From Anisodus tanguticus (taxonomy: Eukaryota; Streptophyta; Magnoliopsida; Solanales; Solanaceae), in contig CM067541.1 of the NCBI GenBank assembly GCA_034509755.1, positions 22,742,001 to 22,806,000 on the forward strand: DNA of 64,000 bases, written 5' to 3'. Position 1 is the stretch's first letter. Each line of letters opens with the position of its first letter. Below are positions 19,026 through 34,260 of the stretch, piece by piece. The position numbers and the translations under genes were made by a program. Under the pieces are notes generated by a model that was given only the letters and a program-made list of their open reading frames with translations, did not search any database and was not told the DNA's origin.

Positions 19026-19533
19026 TATCATGAAATTTTGACGTTGAAATCTATTGTGTATCGCGAGATGTTTACTAAAGAAAAAGGAAAATTAGAAATC
19101 GATTTGGAGGAAACACAAATTGATTGAGAAAATGGATGTTTTTCTAAATATTGGCTGCGCCAAACCGCCTTTCGGCAGTTTGACCGGTCCCGTCTCGAAA
19201 AAATAGGCAAAATCTAATTTTTTTTAGGTAAAACGGACATCCGAGCGTAGAGTTATGATCATTTAAAGTTTTATCAATTTACAACTATTTTTTCTCCTTA
19301 CATTTTATGTCAATGCTTCCGTGATATGTTAATCAAGTTCATGTCGCATGCGATTTCCATAAAAGCTTCATAGATTAGCTTCAATGGCTATGATTCAAGA
19401 GATAATAGTTAGCCTAAAATAAAAAATATATATTTAATTCGATGTGGTTTTCGATTTTACATAAGAGTTTAAAACAATTTAAACGTGTGGTTTAAATGTC
19501 ATAGATATTTGTAGTAATAGCTAAGAATAGTTA
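19026..19533. other. Intergenic sequence
   Basis: AT-rich. No gene, RNA or clear repeat recognised. Confidence 0.4.
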
Positions 19534-20148
19534 AATTTTACTAATGGTGTCTAGTGGGCTGAGACGGCTTGATCTCGCCCCGTCCTGCAAAAAACAATTC
19601 GGGATGGTATATGTCGGTAGCGGTGTTCGAACTCGGGACGGAACTAGGGCTCGTCCCGATCCCGCCCCCGTCCCGACCCGACCCCCACCCCTTTTGCATA
19701 AATAATTGTTGCACAATGGCTAAATTTTAATTTTAGCCGTTGGCAACGACTAATAATGGTCATTTTGGCCTTCCCCTACCCTCTTAATATTTATTTTTAA
19801 CCCCTAAATATATTTATACTTTAATCATATTTCTTAACTATTAATACCTCATTTTCCTCTTTATTTTTCTCACAAATCTTTCTACCATCTCTCTGATCTC
19901 TCTACAAGTCTAAATTGCACACTAAATATTGTATTTTATTTGGTAATTTCTATCAAAGTTCAAAAATTGGGAGTGAAGTTGGCAACTAGCTCGAGGATCA
20001 TCGAATAAACTTTCAATTTTCAACCTCGATTACATGTCGATGTTACGTGGCGTTTGGTACCTTCGTTCCTTCTTTAAATTATTATTGTTAATTTTAATTA
20101 TCGTACTTAATTTCATTAACTTTAATTATTTATTTACATAATTATAAT

Positions 20149-22601
<2,453 letters not shown>

Positions 22602-22929
22602 TGGCAATTTTACTATGTGATTTGCAACTTTTGAACTACGAAACAAAGTTGCAATTTTGAAATTGTATTACAAAAAAAATCATTTTAGAAGCACTATCTT
22701 GTTCAATTATTTAAGTGTTTAAATATATATTTTTAAAAATTCCGGGTCTAAAAAAATTAAAATCCCCTCAAATCCCCCTATCCGACCCGACCCATCCCCC
22801 CAAATCCCGTCCCCTCTTCCAACGGGATGTGAGACGTGACCTCTTCCCATTCCGCCAAATCCCGATCCCGACCACCCACCCCGTCCCCCCACATCCCATC
22901 TCGTCCCACTGACCACCCCTAAATTTTAC

Positions 22930-23760
22930 TACAAATATCTGACATAGTTTAGACCACGTTTGGAGGTATGTTTTTTGGCAGATCACTAATAGCAACGCAT
23001 GTTATTTCTCATTCCATCGGTTTAAAAAAGTGCAATATCAAAAAGAGATAATAGCATTTTTTATCTCAGGTATTAATAAGTTTTATTTTGATTCTCTTAG
23101 CATATAACTATGCATTTTTAACCTTAAATCTATAAAATGAGTGATTTCCGATCATTGCATGTAGGCCAGATTTGAACTATTACTATGGTATTTAACTCTA
23201 AAAATTTTAAGCTCTGCAAGTGGATGAATTCATAGTGCACATACCAATTAAATTGAAGATTAAAATTGCTTAGCAAGATATCATCCAGTTCAAATTAACA
23301 ATTTGTTTGAGGGACTAAAGTTATGAATTTTCCTTTTGAAAACACGTTCACCGCCAATTGTATTAGGATTTTTAACACAATTCTAGAACCTACCATTTCA
23401 ATAACATGCCAAAAGATACCTCCAAAAATATCCATTATTACACTTGTAAGGTGCTCAAATTGTCCACGTCTGTATCCACAAATATACAGTATCCACTAAA
23501 TCAAATCCCAAAAAAGAAAAGAAAAAAAACCTTGTATAAAATTACAAAAACCCTATTCTAACCCTCAAAATCTTGAAGAAAAAGAAACTAGTGTACTTTC
23601 TTAAAATTTGACATTACACCCTATCACCTTGATATATCTCATCCCACCAAACCTGTTCAAGAAACCAAACCAAAACCCCTTTGTTACATAAATAAATAAA
23701 AACTTTTTTCCAACCCCTCAAAATCTTGAAGAAACAAAAAATACTTTCTTGAAATTTTGC
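22930..23760. promoter_or_regulatory. Upstream region of the lipocalin gene
   Basis: AT-rich intergenic sequence. The leader-like tract ccctcaaaatcttgaagaaa occurs twice (about 23562 and 23716), so the 5' leader seems locally duplicated. No TATA box or transcription start can be fixed with confidence. Confidence 0.35.
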
Positions 23761-23764
23761 AAAA

Positions 23765-25328
23765 ATGACCACAAAAGGAAGTAGTGAAGAAGTTGGATGT
23801 TGAAAAATACATGGGGAGGTGGTATGAAATAGCTTGTTTCCCATCAAGAAATCAGCCCAAGAATGGTGAAAACACTAGAGCCACTTACACTTTGAACCAA
23901 GATGGGACAGTACATGTGTTGAATGAAACATGGAGTGATGGAAAAAGAGGTTCAATTGAAGGCACTGCTTATAAAGTTGATCCTAAAAGTGATGAAGCAA
24001 AGCTTAAAGTGAAATTTTATGTTCCTCCATTCTTGCCAATTATACCATTTACTGGGGATTATTGGCTTCTTTATATTGATGATGATTATCAGTATGCTTT
24101 GGTTGGTCAGCCTAGTAACAAGTATCTTTGGGTAAGTTCACTATTTGTTTTTCTTTAACATTTTTTAAATTAGCATGGTTGAATATGAATATTTGGATGT
24201 GGTTTAAGTTTTATATAGTTTTGTTTGCTTATAGGAGTAGATTGTTTATAGGAGAATTAAGGTTTTTTTCCTTATTATTTTTTACATTGAGCACACTTTC
24301 AGTATGTGCTGTTGCTAGTTTAGTTTTCAATTAAAGACCAGCTTCAAGTAATACTTATTTTCTTGGGGTGGTGGTGGAGATTTGGGGGTTGGGGTGCTAG
24401 GGTCTAAGCATGTATAGCATTTGAGAGATGTTCCACAATCCTTAATTTTTGCGAACTTATCCCCATAAGGTACTTACTACCCTACACTGGCATAAGTAAA
24501 CGAATATGTTTACCTTCTTTCATTGATTATGTGTATTGTATATATAGTGTTACATAATTATTTATATTGCTACAAACTAGGTAACTAATCTTCTTAATTA
24601 CCATCGGAATATAAATTTACCTAATATAAAATATATAAAAAGATACAAGAATATTTTGGAAATACTCTATCAATAAATATAGGTTAAGTCTATTTTAGGT
24701 GATTCTGTCTTACAACAACATACACATACTCAGTGAGATCCCACACCGTGGGGTCTAAGTAGAGTAGAGTGTACACAGACCTTAACTCTACCTGATGTTT
24801 CCGGGAGACCCCTCGGCTCAAGACAAAACATAATCACAAGCAAGGCAGTCAAAACAAAGCAAGAATAAAGAGTAAAGAAACGGTCAGACTCATCTATCTG
24901 GTGTCATCCATTTTAGATTCTATTATTGACAGCATTCCCACTTTTATTATCACTTCCGGTACTGGCAGGGGCAATGGTAGTAAATAACTTGTTTTATTTT
25001 CGAAATTTCTAACACCATATTTTAAGAAGTTTTGTAAGTAGATATCTTTCGGATGACTTGCTCGTCCCCATAATAATTTACACTTTACATTTTATATATA
25101 TGCTCTTAACAAAATGTTTTTGGCATTGGTTGGTGTGGGCAGATATTATGCAGGCAAATACATCTTGATGAGGAGATTTACAACCAACTTATTGAGAAGG
25201 CAAAAGAAGTAGGCTATGATGTAAGCAAACTCCACAAGACACCTCAATCTGATCCTCCACCAGAGGCTGAAGGTGCCCCAAACGACACCAAAGGATTTTG
25301 GTGGATCAAATCTATCTTTGGGAAATAA
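23765..25328 (+). CDS. TIL: Temperature-induced lipocalin, two exons, 5' frame break
   Basis: Plant temperature-induced lipocalins are small beta-barrel proteins tied to membrane protection under heat, cold and oxidative stress. Exon 1 runs to 24131 (donor GTAAGT), the intron is 24132-25142 and exon 2 is 25143-25328. Lipocalin signatures are GRWYEIA (motif 1), TGDYWLLYID (motif 2) and ILCRQ with its Arg (motif 3). The end SIFGK* fits the family. The expected ATG at 23765 is out of frame with the body: after MTTK the frame shifts by one base and hits a stop. The first in-frame ATG is 23811, inside the GRW region, giving 168 residues against about 185 usually. The remaining frame is intact. Either the N terminus is shortened, the gene is newly dead, or one base is wrong. 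Confidence 0.85.
24711..24825 (-). mobile_element. TS-type SINE remnant in the lipocalin intron
   Basis: acaacaacatacacatactcagtgagatcccac ... gtacacagaccttaactctacct is a diverged reverse-strand SINE of the same family as 14222-14290. Confidence 0.5.
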
Positions 25329-25600
25329 TCAATCACCAAGTATGGTTACAAAAGAAAGAAAAAAAAGAACCTACAATATGAATAATGAAAAGTTAAGTCT
25401 TGTAAAAAGGAGTTTGTTATTTTAAAATTTCGAATGTTAAGGAAAGGTTGTATTCTTAGGAGAGTCCTTTTCTTCTGGTACCTTGTAAAGTTGATCGTAA
25501 TAGTGTGTTAGTAAGAGTTTGTTGTCAATTTTGCATTTGAAATTGTGTATGAGATGTTAAATGTTTGTCTATTTCTTTCTGAAGTTTCTTGAAATTTTAC
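25329..25600 (+). other. TIL: Lipocalin 3' untranslated region (unit 1 of 4)
   Basis: Starts at the stop codon and includes aatgttaaggaaaggttgtattc, accttgtaaagttgat and gttgtcaattttgcatttgaa. These blocks recur three times downstream. Confidence 0.5.
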
Positions 25601-25774
25601 TTCCTTGCGACCCGTTTGAACTCAATTTTATTTGGCTATATATTGTTCTAATTTTTCATTCTAAGCTTGAAAAAATATATTGGTCTGAACCAGTTTTTCG
25701 AGTTTGAAAAAAAAAAAGAATTCTCACAAGAAAAAGAAGGATTTACATGCAAATAAACAAAGAAAAGTACAAAA

Positions 25775-26840
25775 AAAAAAAGTTTTGTTAAAAAGAGTTG
25801 TTTTTTATTCCAAATGTTTAAGGTTTGTATTTTTCTCAGGGAGTCGTTCTTCTTGCACCTTGTAAGTTGATTGTGGTAGTAGTAGTCTGTGGTGTTGTAA
25901 GAGAGTTTGTTGTCAATTTTGCATTTGAATTTATGTGTGGAATGTTGAATTTTATTTGTTTCTTTCTTTGGCATGAAGTTTTACATACTTAGGATGCGTT
26001 GGCACATAACAAAAATTAGTTTCTTTATCTTCTTTTATCAAAAATTTGTTTGGTGATATTTCATTTCAATTTTTCACTTCGAACTAGAAAAAAAATTGTT
26101 TGAGTTTCCAAGTTAGAAAAATTCCCTCAAAAATTGGTGGATCAAATGAATCTTTGGATTATAATCAATAGTAAATATGGTTTTGAAAGAGAACTCTACA
26201 ATATAGACAATGAAGACGTGTTGTAACAAAGAATTTGTTGCTTTAATTCCAAAATGTTTAAGGTTTTTATTCTTAAAGAGTCCCTTTTTCTCCTGGAATC
26301 TTGTAAAGTTGATAGTAATGTGTGGTTTTCATTTGAATGATGTGTGAAATGTTGAAATCCTGTTTATTTGTTACTTTGGCATCAAGTTTCTTGAATACAG
26401 CACATATAACTTCTTACATGTGTTGCATAGAAATTTAAAATCTTGAAACTTTTGCTAAGGAACTTTATTTATTATTGTTTGAGTTCAAATAGTCATTTTC
26501 TATAGCATCATTCCATGGATGGAGAGGTACTGTTCCTTCCTTAAGGATGACAATTATTATGTGTATATGCTAACTAGTCCTTGAGAGATAGTCTCTTTTA
26601 AAAAAAATAGTTATTTGATATCTGACGTTTATTGGTTCTGACTAAGTCAATTCGTATTCTTTGTAATCTATTAAGAGGGAAGTGTTCCTTAAAGTAGCGA
26701 AGCCACATAGATTGAAGTATAGGGAGTAGTAGTGTGGTGTTATAAGAGTGTTTATTATTTGTCAATTTTGCATTTGAATTCATGTGTATGAAATGTTAGA
26801 ATCTTATTTGACTCTTTCTTTGATGTAAACCATCTTGAAA
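25775..26840 (+). repeat. Three further degenerate copies of the lipocalin 3' region
   Basis: Copies lie at about 25785-25975, 26130-26380 and 26690-26830. The 26130 copy begins with ttggtggatcaaatgaatctttggattataatcaat, which matches the last coding bases of the gene, so the duplicated unit started inside exon 2. Confidence 0.65.
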
Positions 26841-27677
26841 TCTTTATATGGGTGAAAATCATTTACACCCCTCAAAAATTCGGATTTGGCCGAAAAAGAA
26901 GCAAGGCTATGGATATCATGACCGATCACCATCGATAAAGAAGAATCTTTCTAAATCACTTCATGTCAGCGGGGCCTTCAAGCATCCGAAATACTGCACG
27001 AATTTCCTGAGAAACGAAGTCATAGGCACGTAGATTCAGGACTAGTTTGCTTTAAACGTAAATTTCTCCTTCAAATTTGAACAACAAACATTTAATTTAG
27101 GAATTGTTGTATTATATGCTAGTCGAAAACTTGGTGCGGAAGGATTAGAACTTGGCTTCAAATTAATTCCACATCGATATTTGTCATATTTCTCACACAC
27201 ACACACCAAGTATTGTGAGAAAGGGACATGCAAATTCTTGGTGTGGAAAATATCACCTCTACCCAATGCCGAGTCGGTAGACATGTATTATTCCGTCTCA
27301 CAATTGGACTATTTTAAATTTTTTGAAACTGGTGATCTTAAGTAAAATATAAAATTTATAGTTTTAAATATATCATGATGTTATATAGCTAAGCGCAAAA
27401 TAAAAATTTTAAGTTAATTATAACTGAAGTGTATTTGAAACTTGACTACCAAAAGCCAAAGTGAGGATCGCAATTGGAAGTGAAATCAAGATTTGCAGTT
27501 TAAGGTTCTACAATAGTTTCAATTCAGTTATTGAATTGTTCTGGAGTGTGAACCTATACATTGTTCTCTAGATCTGCCATTGGTTGCAAGGTGTGCATTC
27601 GAATTCCTTCCGTCGAAAATTATACTTATTATATATAAGATTAATTTATTATGAATATATAATATCTCATAATTTTT
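26841..27677. other. Intergenic sequence
   Basis: Short ORFs only (up to 80 codons on the minus strand at 27042-27284), none recognised. The stretch ends at the pararetroviral junction. Confidence 0.35.
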
Positions 27678-28000
27678 AGAAAACTGGCAGACTTCTGTAT
27701 AATTTATGTGGATGATATATTGATTTACAGTGCTGATTTAAAAGATCATATAAAACATATTGAACAATTCATTGAAACGGTAAACCAACACGGAATACTG
27801 CTATCTGAAAAGAAATCTGAAATATTCAAGAATAATATTGAATTTTTAGGATATATCGTAGATAACGAAGGAATACAGTTACAAGAGCATGTTGTAACAA
27901 AGATTAAAAACTATAAAGAAATATTAGAGAATAAAAGAGAAGTGCAGCAATTTTTAGGTGTAATAAACTATGCCGCGGATCATATAAAAGATTTACCATA
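27678..28000 (+). pseudogene. Pararetroviral RT/RNase H-connection fragment
   Basis: Contains YVDDIL and the region just after it, closely matching 31903-32225 of the main copy. It is cut at both ends; at 28000 it joins the upstream part of the viral genome. Confidence 0.8.
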
Positions 28001-28044
28001 AAAGATTAAGAGAACAGCTGGTTGGAACCAGGAACTATCATAAA

Positions 28045-28357
28045 ATGATTATTAAATTAAAAGAAGATTGGTTAAAAAGATTTAAAAACTTCGATATAAA
28101 ATTATCAGAAGAAGACAAGCAAGTAAGATTAGACGAAATTTTGACTACCCAGAAAATGAATATACAACTAAAAATAATAAAGAAAAAACAAAAGTCAAAA
28201 ACCATAAAGACGGTCTTATCAGGAGGAATCCCAGTTAAAATACTTAGAATATAGTGCAGAAGAGATTAAATTAGAAAATAAAATAGAACAACTGGAAAAA
28301 CAGTGCGATAAGTTTAGCAAAATATGGATAGATATGGGAAACGGTTGGAAAAAATGA
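28045..28357 (+). pseudogene. Pararetroviral small ORF 1 (frameshifted)
   Basis: The ORF opens at 28045 (69 codons to 28254), and a lysine/glutamate-rich continuation runs in another frame to a stop near 28355. A frame break near 28200 is likely. Its position right after the leader fits a small first ORF. Function unknown. Confidence 0.45.
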
Positions 28358-28370
28358 ATAAATAATCCTG

Positions 28371-28829
28371 ATGAATAATAACGAAAAAATAAATGCGTTA
28401 TGGGAAGAGATTATATTAAAAGAAAAGATGAAAAGTATATTATCACTAATGGATGAAATAAAAGATAATCAGAATAAAACTCAACAATTGATTAGAGAAG
28501 AATTGACTAACTTATGGAATGTATCTGAAATACCTACGTTTAAGTTAATATTAGAAAAGCTTAATGTACTACTAGAAGAAAAGAGTAAAGGAAAAAGAGA
28601 AGAAATTAACAATGAAGCTAGTACGAGCAAAAAGAATACGAGTACAAGTGAAGAGAATACTATAGCTAAAACGACTACTCATAAACCAGAAATAGTACCA
28701 ATAGATGCTTGGAGAAGGAGTAAAATACCGATTATGGTAGATATCAGTAAGATAAAACCAAGACTATCAAAAGGTGTAACAGAAACTTTAGACAGACTAG
28801 TAATACTAAATAAAGAAGGAAAATTCTAA
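28371..28829 (+). pseudogene. Pararetroviral small ORF 2
   Basis: An unbroken 152-codon ORF, charged and helix-prone, of unknown function. Its stop overlaps the next start as TAATG, a translation-coupling arrangement typical of badnavirus-like genomes. Confidence 0.5.
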
Positions 28830-30683
28830 TGGAACCTAGTGCGATTACGTTTTTGAAAAAACATGAAAAAGAGATTATAGAGAGAGAAAGATATAAATAC
28901 GAACCTATGAGGACAAAACCTATAAAAGAAGAATTACCAAAAGAAGAAAGATTACCCGTAAAAGAAGTAGAAAAGACAACCTACGAATATCTAAACTTAA
29001 GATTAGATAAACAAGACCAGCAGATAAAAGAATTAAAAGCAGAAAATCTAAAGTTAAGATTATGCAATAATGAAGAATGGTACGAAAAATATAAAAATAT
29101 AAGAAAAAATATTTAGATTCTAAAACCCTACTAAAGGAAACTAAGGTAGAATTAAAAGAAACAAAAGGAGAATTAAAAGAAGTAAAACAAGAATTGTCAG
29201 AACTTAGAGAAGAAGTAAAGATTTTAACAGAACAGTTAAAAGGGTTAAAAGGAAAAAAGAAAATAAAGAAAATAAGACTACGCGAGGAGAATAACAGTAA
29301 TGATACTAGCAGTGAGAATAAATCTGAGGAAAACTCGGATAAACAAAGTAACAGCGATCAACCGACTAACCAAGAATTACAGGTAGTAGAATTCATAGCA
29401 GAAGAAGATTCTGAGAATAATGAATTAGTAAAAGAAAATGATCAAATATTAAAAGCATTAAAAGGTGAAAAAAGAGTAAATGCTATAATAGAAGATGAAC
29501 CAGACAGTGATATAGAGAACGAGTATAACGGACAGGTAGAAACCGAAATAGAATCAGAAGATATAATCAATGAAGATACAAATGATTACCCTGAAGAAGA
29601 TCTAGGAGACCCAAATCTAGAAGTGGTAACTAGAAGAACAACCAGATTACCAGATCATATACCCATTGGACAGCAAGCTGAATTTAAAGAGTTTGTAGGA
29701 TCAATGACCCAAGGAGTAAACTATAATGGATATTTCTTAGAATTGGATAATTTTTATGATGAACATGAAATAGGAAGAAGAATAACCGATTGGAATTTAG
29801 GAATGTATATTGCATTAATGAATAGCACCCAATCAGAAAATCTAGATTATATGTATGATTTAATATCTAAAACGATTATCGGAAAAGCAGTGTATTGGAT
29901 AGAGTCAATAGCATACCAGCTAAGAGGAGAAGTTTTAAGTTATTCAACGGACTGGAAGTCTATGTTGATGATATTTGACTTACTTCTCAAAAGAGAATTT
30001 TTAGGTGAAAAATGGTTAGTAGCCAGAGAAAACGTTTTAGCAGAAAGAAAAACAGAGATTATCATGAACCTGAATAACATGAAATGCTGTAGAATAGATA
30101 AATTATCAGAATACACGATTAGCTTTAGTAAGTTCTTTTACGAAGCTAGATTCTTACCAGAAGAAGGAATAATTTATCAACAGTTATATTATGATCATCT
30201 ACCCATACCGTATAACATTGAAATATCAAAGGAATACGTACAGTTAGAACCTAAGGAGAATACCCTAGGAGAAAGAATAAGAGTCTTAAGAGCATATCTG
30301 ACGAGGAAATGCGAAGAATACAGATTACAGCAAAAGATTAAAAAAGATAAGAAATAGGATTAAGAGAAATCTGTGGATTCACAGAAAGAAGATTAAAATT
30401 TGGATGCGATGATAAAAAAGAAAAACATAAGAAGCATAAAAAATATAGAGATAAATACATATATAAAAAAGAATACGAGAATAACTCCTATTATAAGAAA
30501 ATGAGATTTAAGAGATATAAGAATAACCCTGAGACTAGGAGAAAATTTAGAGGTAAGAGAAAGTTTAGAAAGAGAAACTTAAACCCTATAGAATCAAACA
30601 AGACTAAAGAAGAAAGAGTAAAAGAGTGTACATGTTGGAATTGCAATGAAAAAGGACACTATGCAAATAAGTGCCAAAGCTAA
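28829..30683 (+). pseudogene. Pararetroviral coiled-coil and coat-protein region
   Basis: 95 codons (28829-29116) end in a coiled-coil segment. A frame change in an A-run near 29105 leads into a further coiled coil, an acidic stretch, a coat-like domain (to 30357), another frame change, a basic tract and the knuckle CTCWNCNEKGHYANKC at about 30635-30680. That CXCX2CX4HX4C pattern is the Caulimoviridae coat signature. At least two frame breaks make it non-functional. Confidence 0.75.
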
Positions 30684-30703
30684 AGAAAAAGGGAGTAAAA
30701 TAA

Positions 30704-30865
30704 ATGAATACTGAACAGCTTATAATGAGTTTGAGACGAATTAAAGAAGATAATGATAATTGGTATAAATATGAAGATTTTTATATCAGCGAAACTGATA
30801 TAGAATCAGGATCAGAAAGAATAAACTACATTAACCAATATTCTAGTAAAAGTAGTTCTGATTAA
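30704..30865 (+). pseudogene. Short ORF between coat and polymerase regions
   Basis: A 53-codon acidic ORF starting ATGAATACTG. It is probably a linker segment of an original polyprotein, not an independent gene. Confidence 0.3.
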
Positions 30866-30952
30866 AAATGAATACTTCAATAAGTTGAAAGATTAGGGAC
30901 TAAATGGTAGCAATTCATATAGAAGCAGATATAGAGTATATAACCGAATAAA

Positions 30953-32763
30953 ATGATTAAACAAAAAGTATTTATAGATAGTGGAGCAGATATATGCTTA
31001 GCTAGAAAAAATATACTAGAATCTCACAAATGGAAGAGATCTAGAACACATAGAGCTAAAGTATCAGGATTTAACGAGCAATCTAAAGAATTGGATATAA
31101 TAGCAGAAAATGTGAGGATTAAACTTGGAAAGACTATTTTCAGATTACCAATAGTATACCAACTAAATAATATGAAACAACAAGTGTTATTAGGAAATAA
31201 TTTCCTAGATTACTTTAAAACCCAAGTGATAAACAAGAATACATTTAGCCTTCAATCACCCTGTAACAAATGGATTATACTAAAAAGAATATTACCAGTA
31301 AATACCATAAGATTATGCACGATTAAAGTGGAAAGGAATAATAATTTAGAATTACTAAAAGAAAAATATCTGAATAAATTAAAAAGCAATTTTGGGGGAA
31401 ATCCTATGCAGCTATGGGAAAAGGAAAAGATTTATGGAGAAATAAAGCTGATAGATCCTAATGATACTGTTAGAACTAAGCCTATAAGGTATAGTCCAAC
31501 AGACCAAAAGGAATTTGAAATCCAGATAAAAGAATTATTAGAAATGAAGATTATAAGGGAAAGCAAAAGTCCACATAGCAGCCCAGCCTTTTTAGTAAGG
31601 AAACATAATGAACAAAAGCGAGGAAAAGCCAGATTAGTAATTGATTACCGAGAATTGAATAAAAAGACTATTTTTGATGGTTACTTTTTACCTTATAAAA
31701 GAAACCTCATAAACAGATTAGGGAATAAAAATTCGTTTAGTAAGTTCGACTGTAAGAGCGAATTTTGGCAAATAAAATTGACCAACGAATCTAGAGCTTT
31801 AACAGCATTCAGTGCCCCGCAAGGACAATATGAATGGAACGTACTACCCATGGGATTAAAAAATGCACCGCAAATATTCCAGCGAAGAATGGACCAAGTA
31901 TTTAGAAAGCTTGCAGACTTCTGTATCATATATGTGGATGATATATTAGTTTACAGCGATAGTTTAGAAGATCATATCAAGCATATAGAATAATTCATTG
32001 AAACAATAAATCAACATGGAATTCTACTATCTGAAAAGAAATCTGAAATCTTTAAGAATAGTATTGAATTTTTAGGATATATTGTAGACAATGAAGGAAT
32101 ACAGTTACAGGATCATGTTGTAACAAAGATTAAAAACTTTAAAGAAAGACTAGAGAATAAAAGAGAAGTGCAGCAATTTCTAGGCGTAATAAATTATGCC
32201 GCAGATCATATAAAAGATTTACCATATCTAAGAAAGCCACTGCAGGACTTGATTAAAAAAGATGTAACCTTCGAATGGAAGGAAGAACATACCAAGGCGA
32301 TTAACAAGATTAAAGAAAAGGCAAAATCATTACCAAAACACAGAGTACCTACAGATCAAGATCAATTAGAACTCTTTACAGATGCTAGCGACATAGGATG
32401 GGGAGCAATCCTAATAGCATATGATAAAGAAGACATAGATAAAGAAAAAAGATTAATTTGTGGATACGGGGGTGGAACTTGGAAACCCAATGAAAAGAAT
32501 TACCATATAAATGAAAAAGAATTATTGGCAGTAAAATTTGGTATAAAAAGATTTCACTACCATTTACTACCAGTAAAATTTGTTGTTAGAACAGATAATA
32601 CTCAGGTAAAGGCTTTCATCACTAACAGAATAGATCCTTTGCCAGAATTGAATAGAAGAAGAAATGGCAATCATTCTTTTATTGCTATGATTTTATTGTG
32701 AAAAATATATCTGAAACTAAGAATGTTTTAGCTGATTTTCTTAGCAGGTATTACAATGACGAC
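30953..32763 (+). pseudogene. Pararetroviral protease, reverse transcriptase and RNase H
   Basis: The aspartic protease motif DSGAD is near 30975, the RT block with YVDDILVYS near 31930, the RNase H block starts with FTDASDIGWGA near 32380, and NVLADFLSRYY marks its end near 32730. An in-frame stop interrupts the frame at 31991-31993, and a frameshift near 32660 separates the last RNase H segment. The domain order is that of plant pararetroviruses; no integrase is present. Confidence 0.85.
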
Positions 32764-32894
32764 TAAGCAAAAAGAGATTTTAGCCAGAGAATAACATAAA
32801 AGAATATTTGATTAATGTTTATTATTAACCATGATGTTTTATGCAGCAGCAAGCTAAGGAAACATCTCAAGATTAACAGCAACGAAAGATCAGT

Positions 32895-33200
32895 ATGAAA
32901 ACTCATCCTTCGTTCAACAAGATTAGAGGAAAGAATAGAGACAGGTTGCAATATACCATTGAAAGGAATATCCTTTGCGAAAAACTAGATTTAGCCTGGA
33001 AAGAATTACCCTATTACGACGAAATGAAGCCTTCTGAGTTACAAAGTGATCAGGGCAACATAATAGTCAGACAAGTAATAGTGAATAAAATGGTTAGCAT
33101 CTATAAGACTATTGAATATATTAGACATCTAATAAATGGAAAGGAAACTAGTATACGAGTTGTTGATTGGTTACTCAAATACTACCCATCACATTATTAG
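32895..33200 (+). pseudogene. Pararetroviral distal small ORF
   Basis: 101 codons, open, located between RNase H and the intergenic region. I recognise no domain. Position recalls a 3'-proximal ORF of some caulimovirids. Confidence 0.35.
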
Positions 33201-33289
33201 ATGATTAATATAAAAGAAGTCAAGCTACACTTCGATTAGATCCTGATCCTTTTGAATAAGGAGGGAAAAATGATTATTTTTGCAGGTAC

Positions 33290-33835
33290 AATGTAGAGGC
33301 CTACGAAGGAGGCCTTACGGCCTAAAAAGATTATGGCTTAACAGTCCAAAATAGACTTAACATCCCAAAGAATATCAAAGGTATCATGTAGATTCATCTG
33401 CTTGAGACCTAAAAGAGGCTTATGGCCCAAAATGGTTATGGCCCAACGTAGTGTCTTATACTACGGTAAAGCCCAGCAGATTATCATGACAAGGAACATG
33501 TAGATTCATCTACGTGTAACTTACAAAAAGAGGTCCGTAGATTATGGTCTTATGGCCCAAAACTGATTAGGAGCCTAACGGCCCAAAAAGGATTATCATG
33601 ACCGGGAATATGTAGTTTACTGCGTATAACCCATAAAAGAGGTCCTACGGACCCAAAAGGATTATGGCCTCACGGCCCAAACAAAACTGGTAACCCAGAA
33701 AAGAGGTCATAACATACCCAAGAGAATATGGCACAATGTAGTTTAAACTACAGAAAGCTCAAACAAAAGAGGCCTTAGTGCCCAAAACAGATTATGGCCT
33801 TACGGCCCAGAGAATAATTAAAAATGATTATCAAT
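33290..33835 (+). repeat. Degenerate repeats in the viral intergenic region
   Basis: Repeated units like gaggcct-tacggcccaaaa-gattatgg recur about every 50-60 bases. Each holds a GGCC-centred short inverted repeat. Confidence 0.6.
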
Positions 33836-33847
33836 TCAAAAAATATT

Positions 33848-34075
33848 ACTTAGGATATCGTTCCTATTCTATAGGAGTATCGTCAGAATATATGATTATC
33901 AGTCCAAAAAAGATTATCGATGATATTGTTCCTATTCTATAGGAGTATCGTCAGAATATATGATTATCAGTCCAAAAAAGATTATCGATGATATCGTTCC
34001 TATTCTATAGGAGTATCGTCAAAAAAGATTATCGATGGTATAGTTCCTATTCTATAGGAATATCATCAAGAAAAA
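33848..34075 (+). repeat. Four ~60-bp tandem repeats with a TCCTATTCTATAGGA core
   Basis: The unit gattatcgatgatatcgttcctattctataggagtatcgtc is present four times. The core tcctat-tc-ataggag is a near-palindrome. It lies about 450 bases upstream of the TATA box, as an enhancer might. Confidence 0.7.
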
Positions 34076-34260
34076 TGATTATCGGAACAAAACTGATTAT
34101 TACAGCAGATTACCACCGGACAGCTGGAAAGTGTTAAAACAGGAAAGCAGCCCGAAATGGAAAAAGACATTCTAACGAAGGTCATTAAGGATTATGACAG
34201 CTGAACGAATTGCCGGATAACACCAAAAGCAAAATGGACAGCTGGAAGAATAGCCGTATA

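Noticed and set aside
23784..23786. GTG as start codon of the lipocalin
   Set aside because: Plant nuclear genes rarely start at GTG. It only opens the frame on paper. The in-frame ATG is at 23811 and the expected one at 23765.
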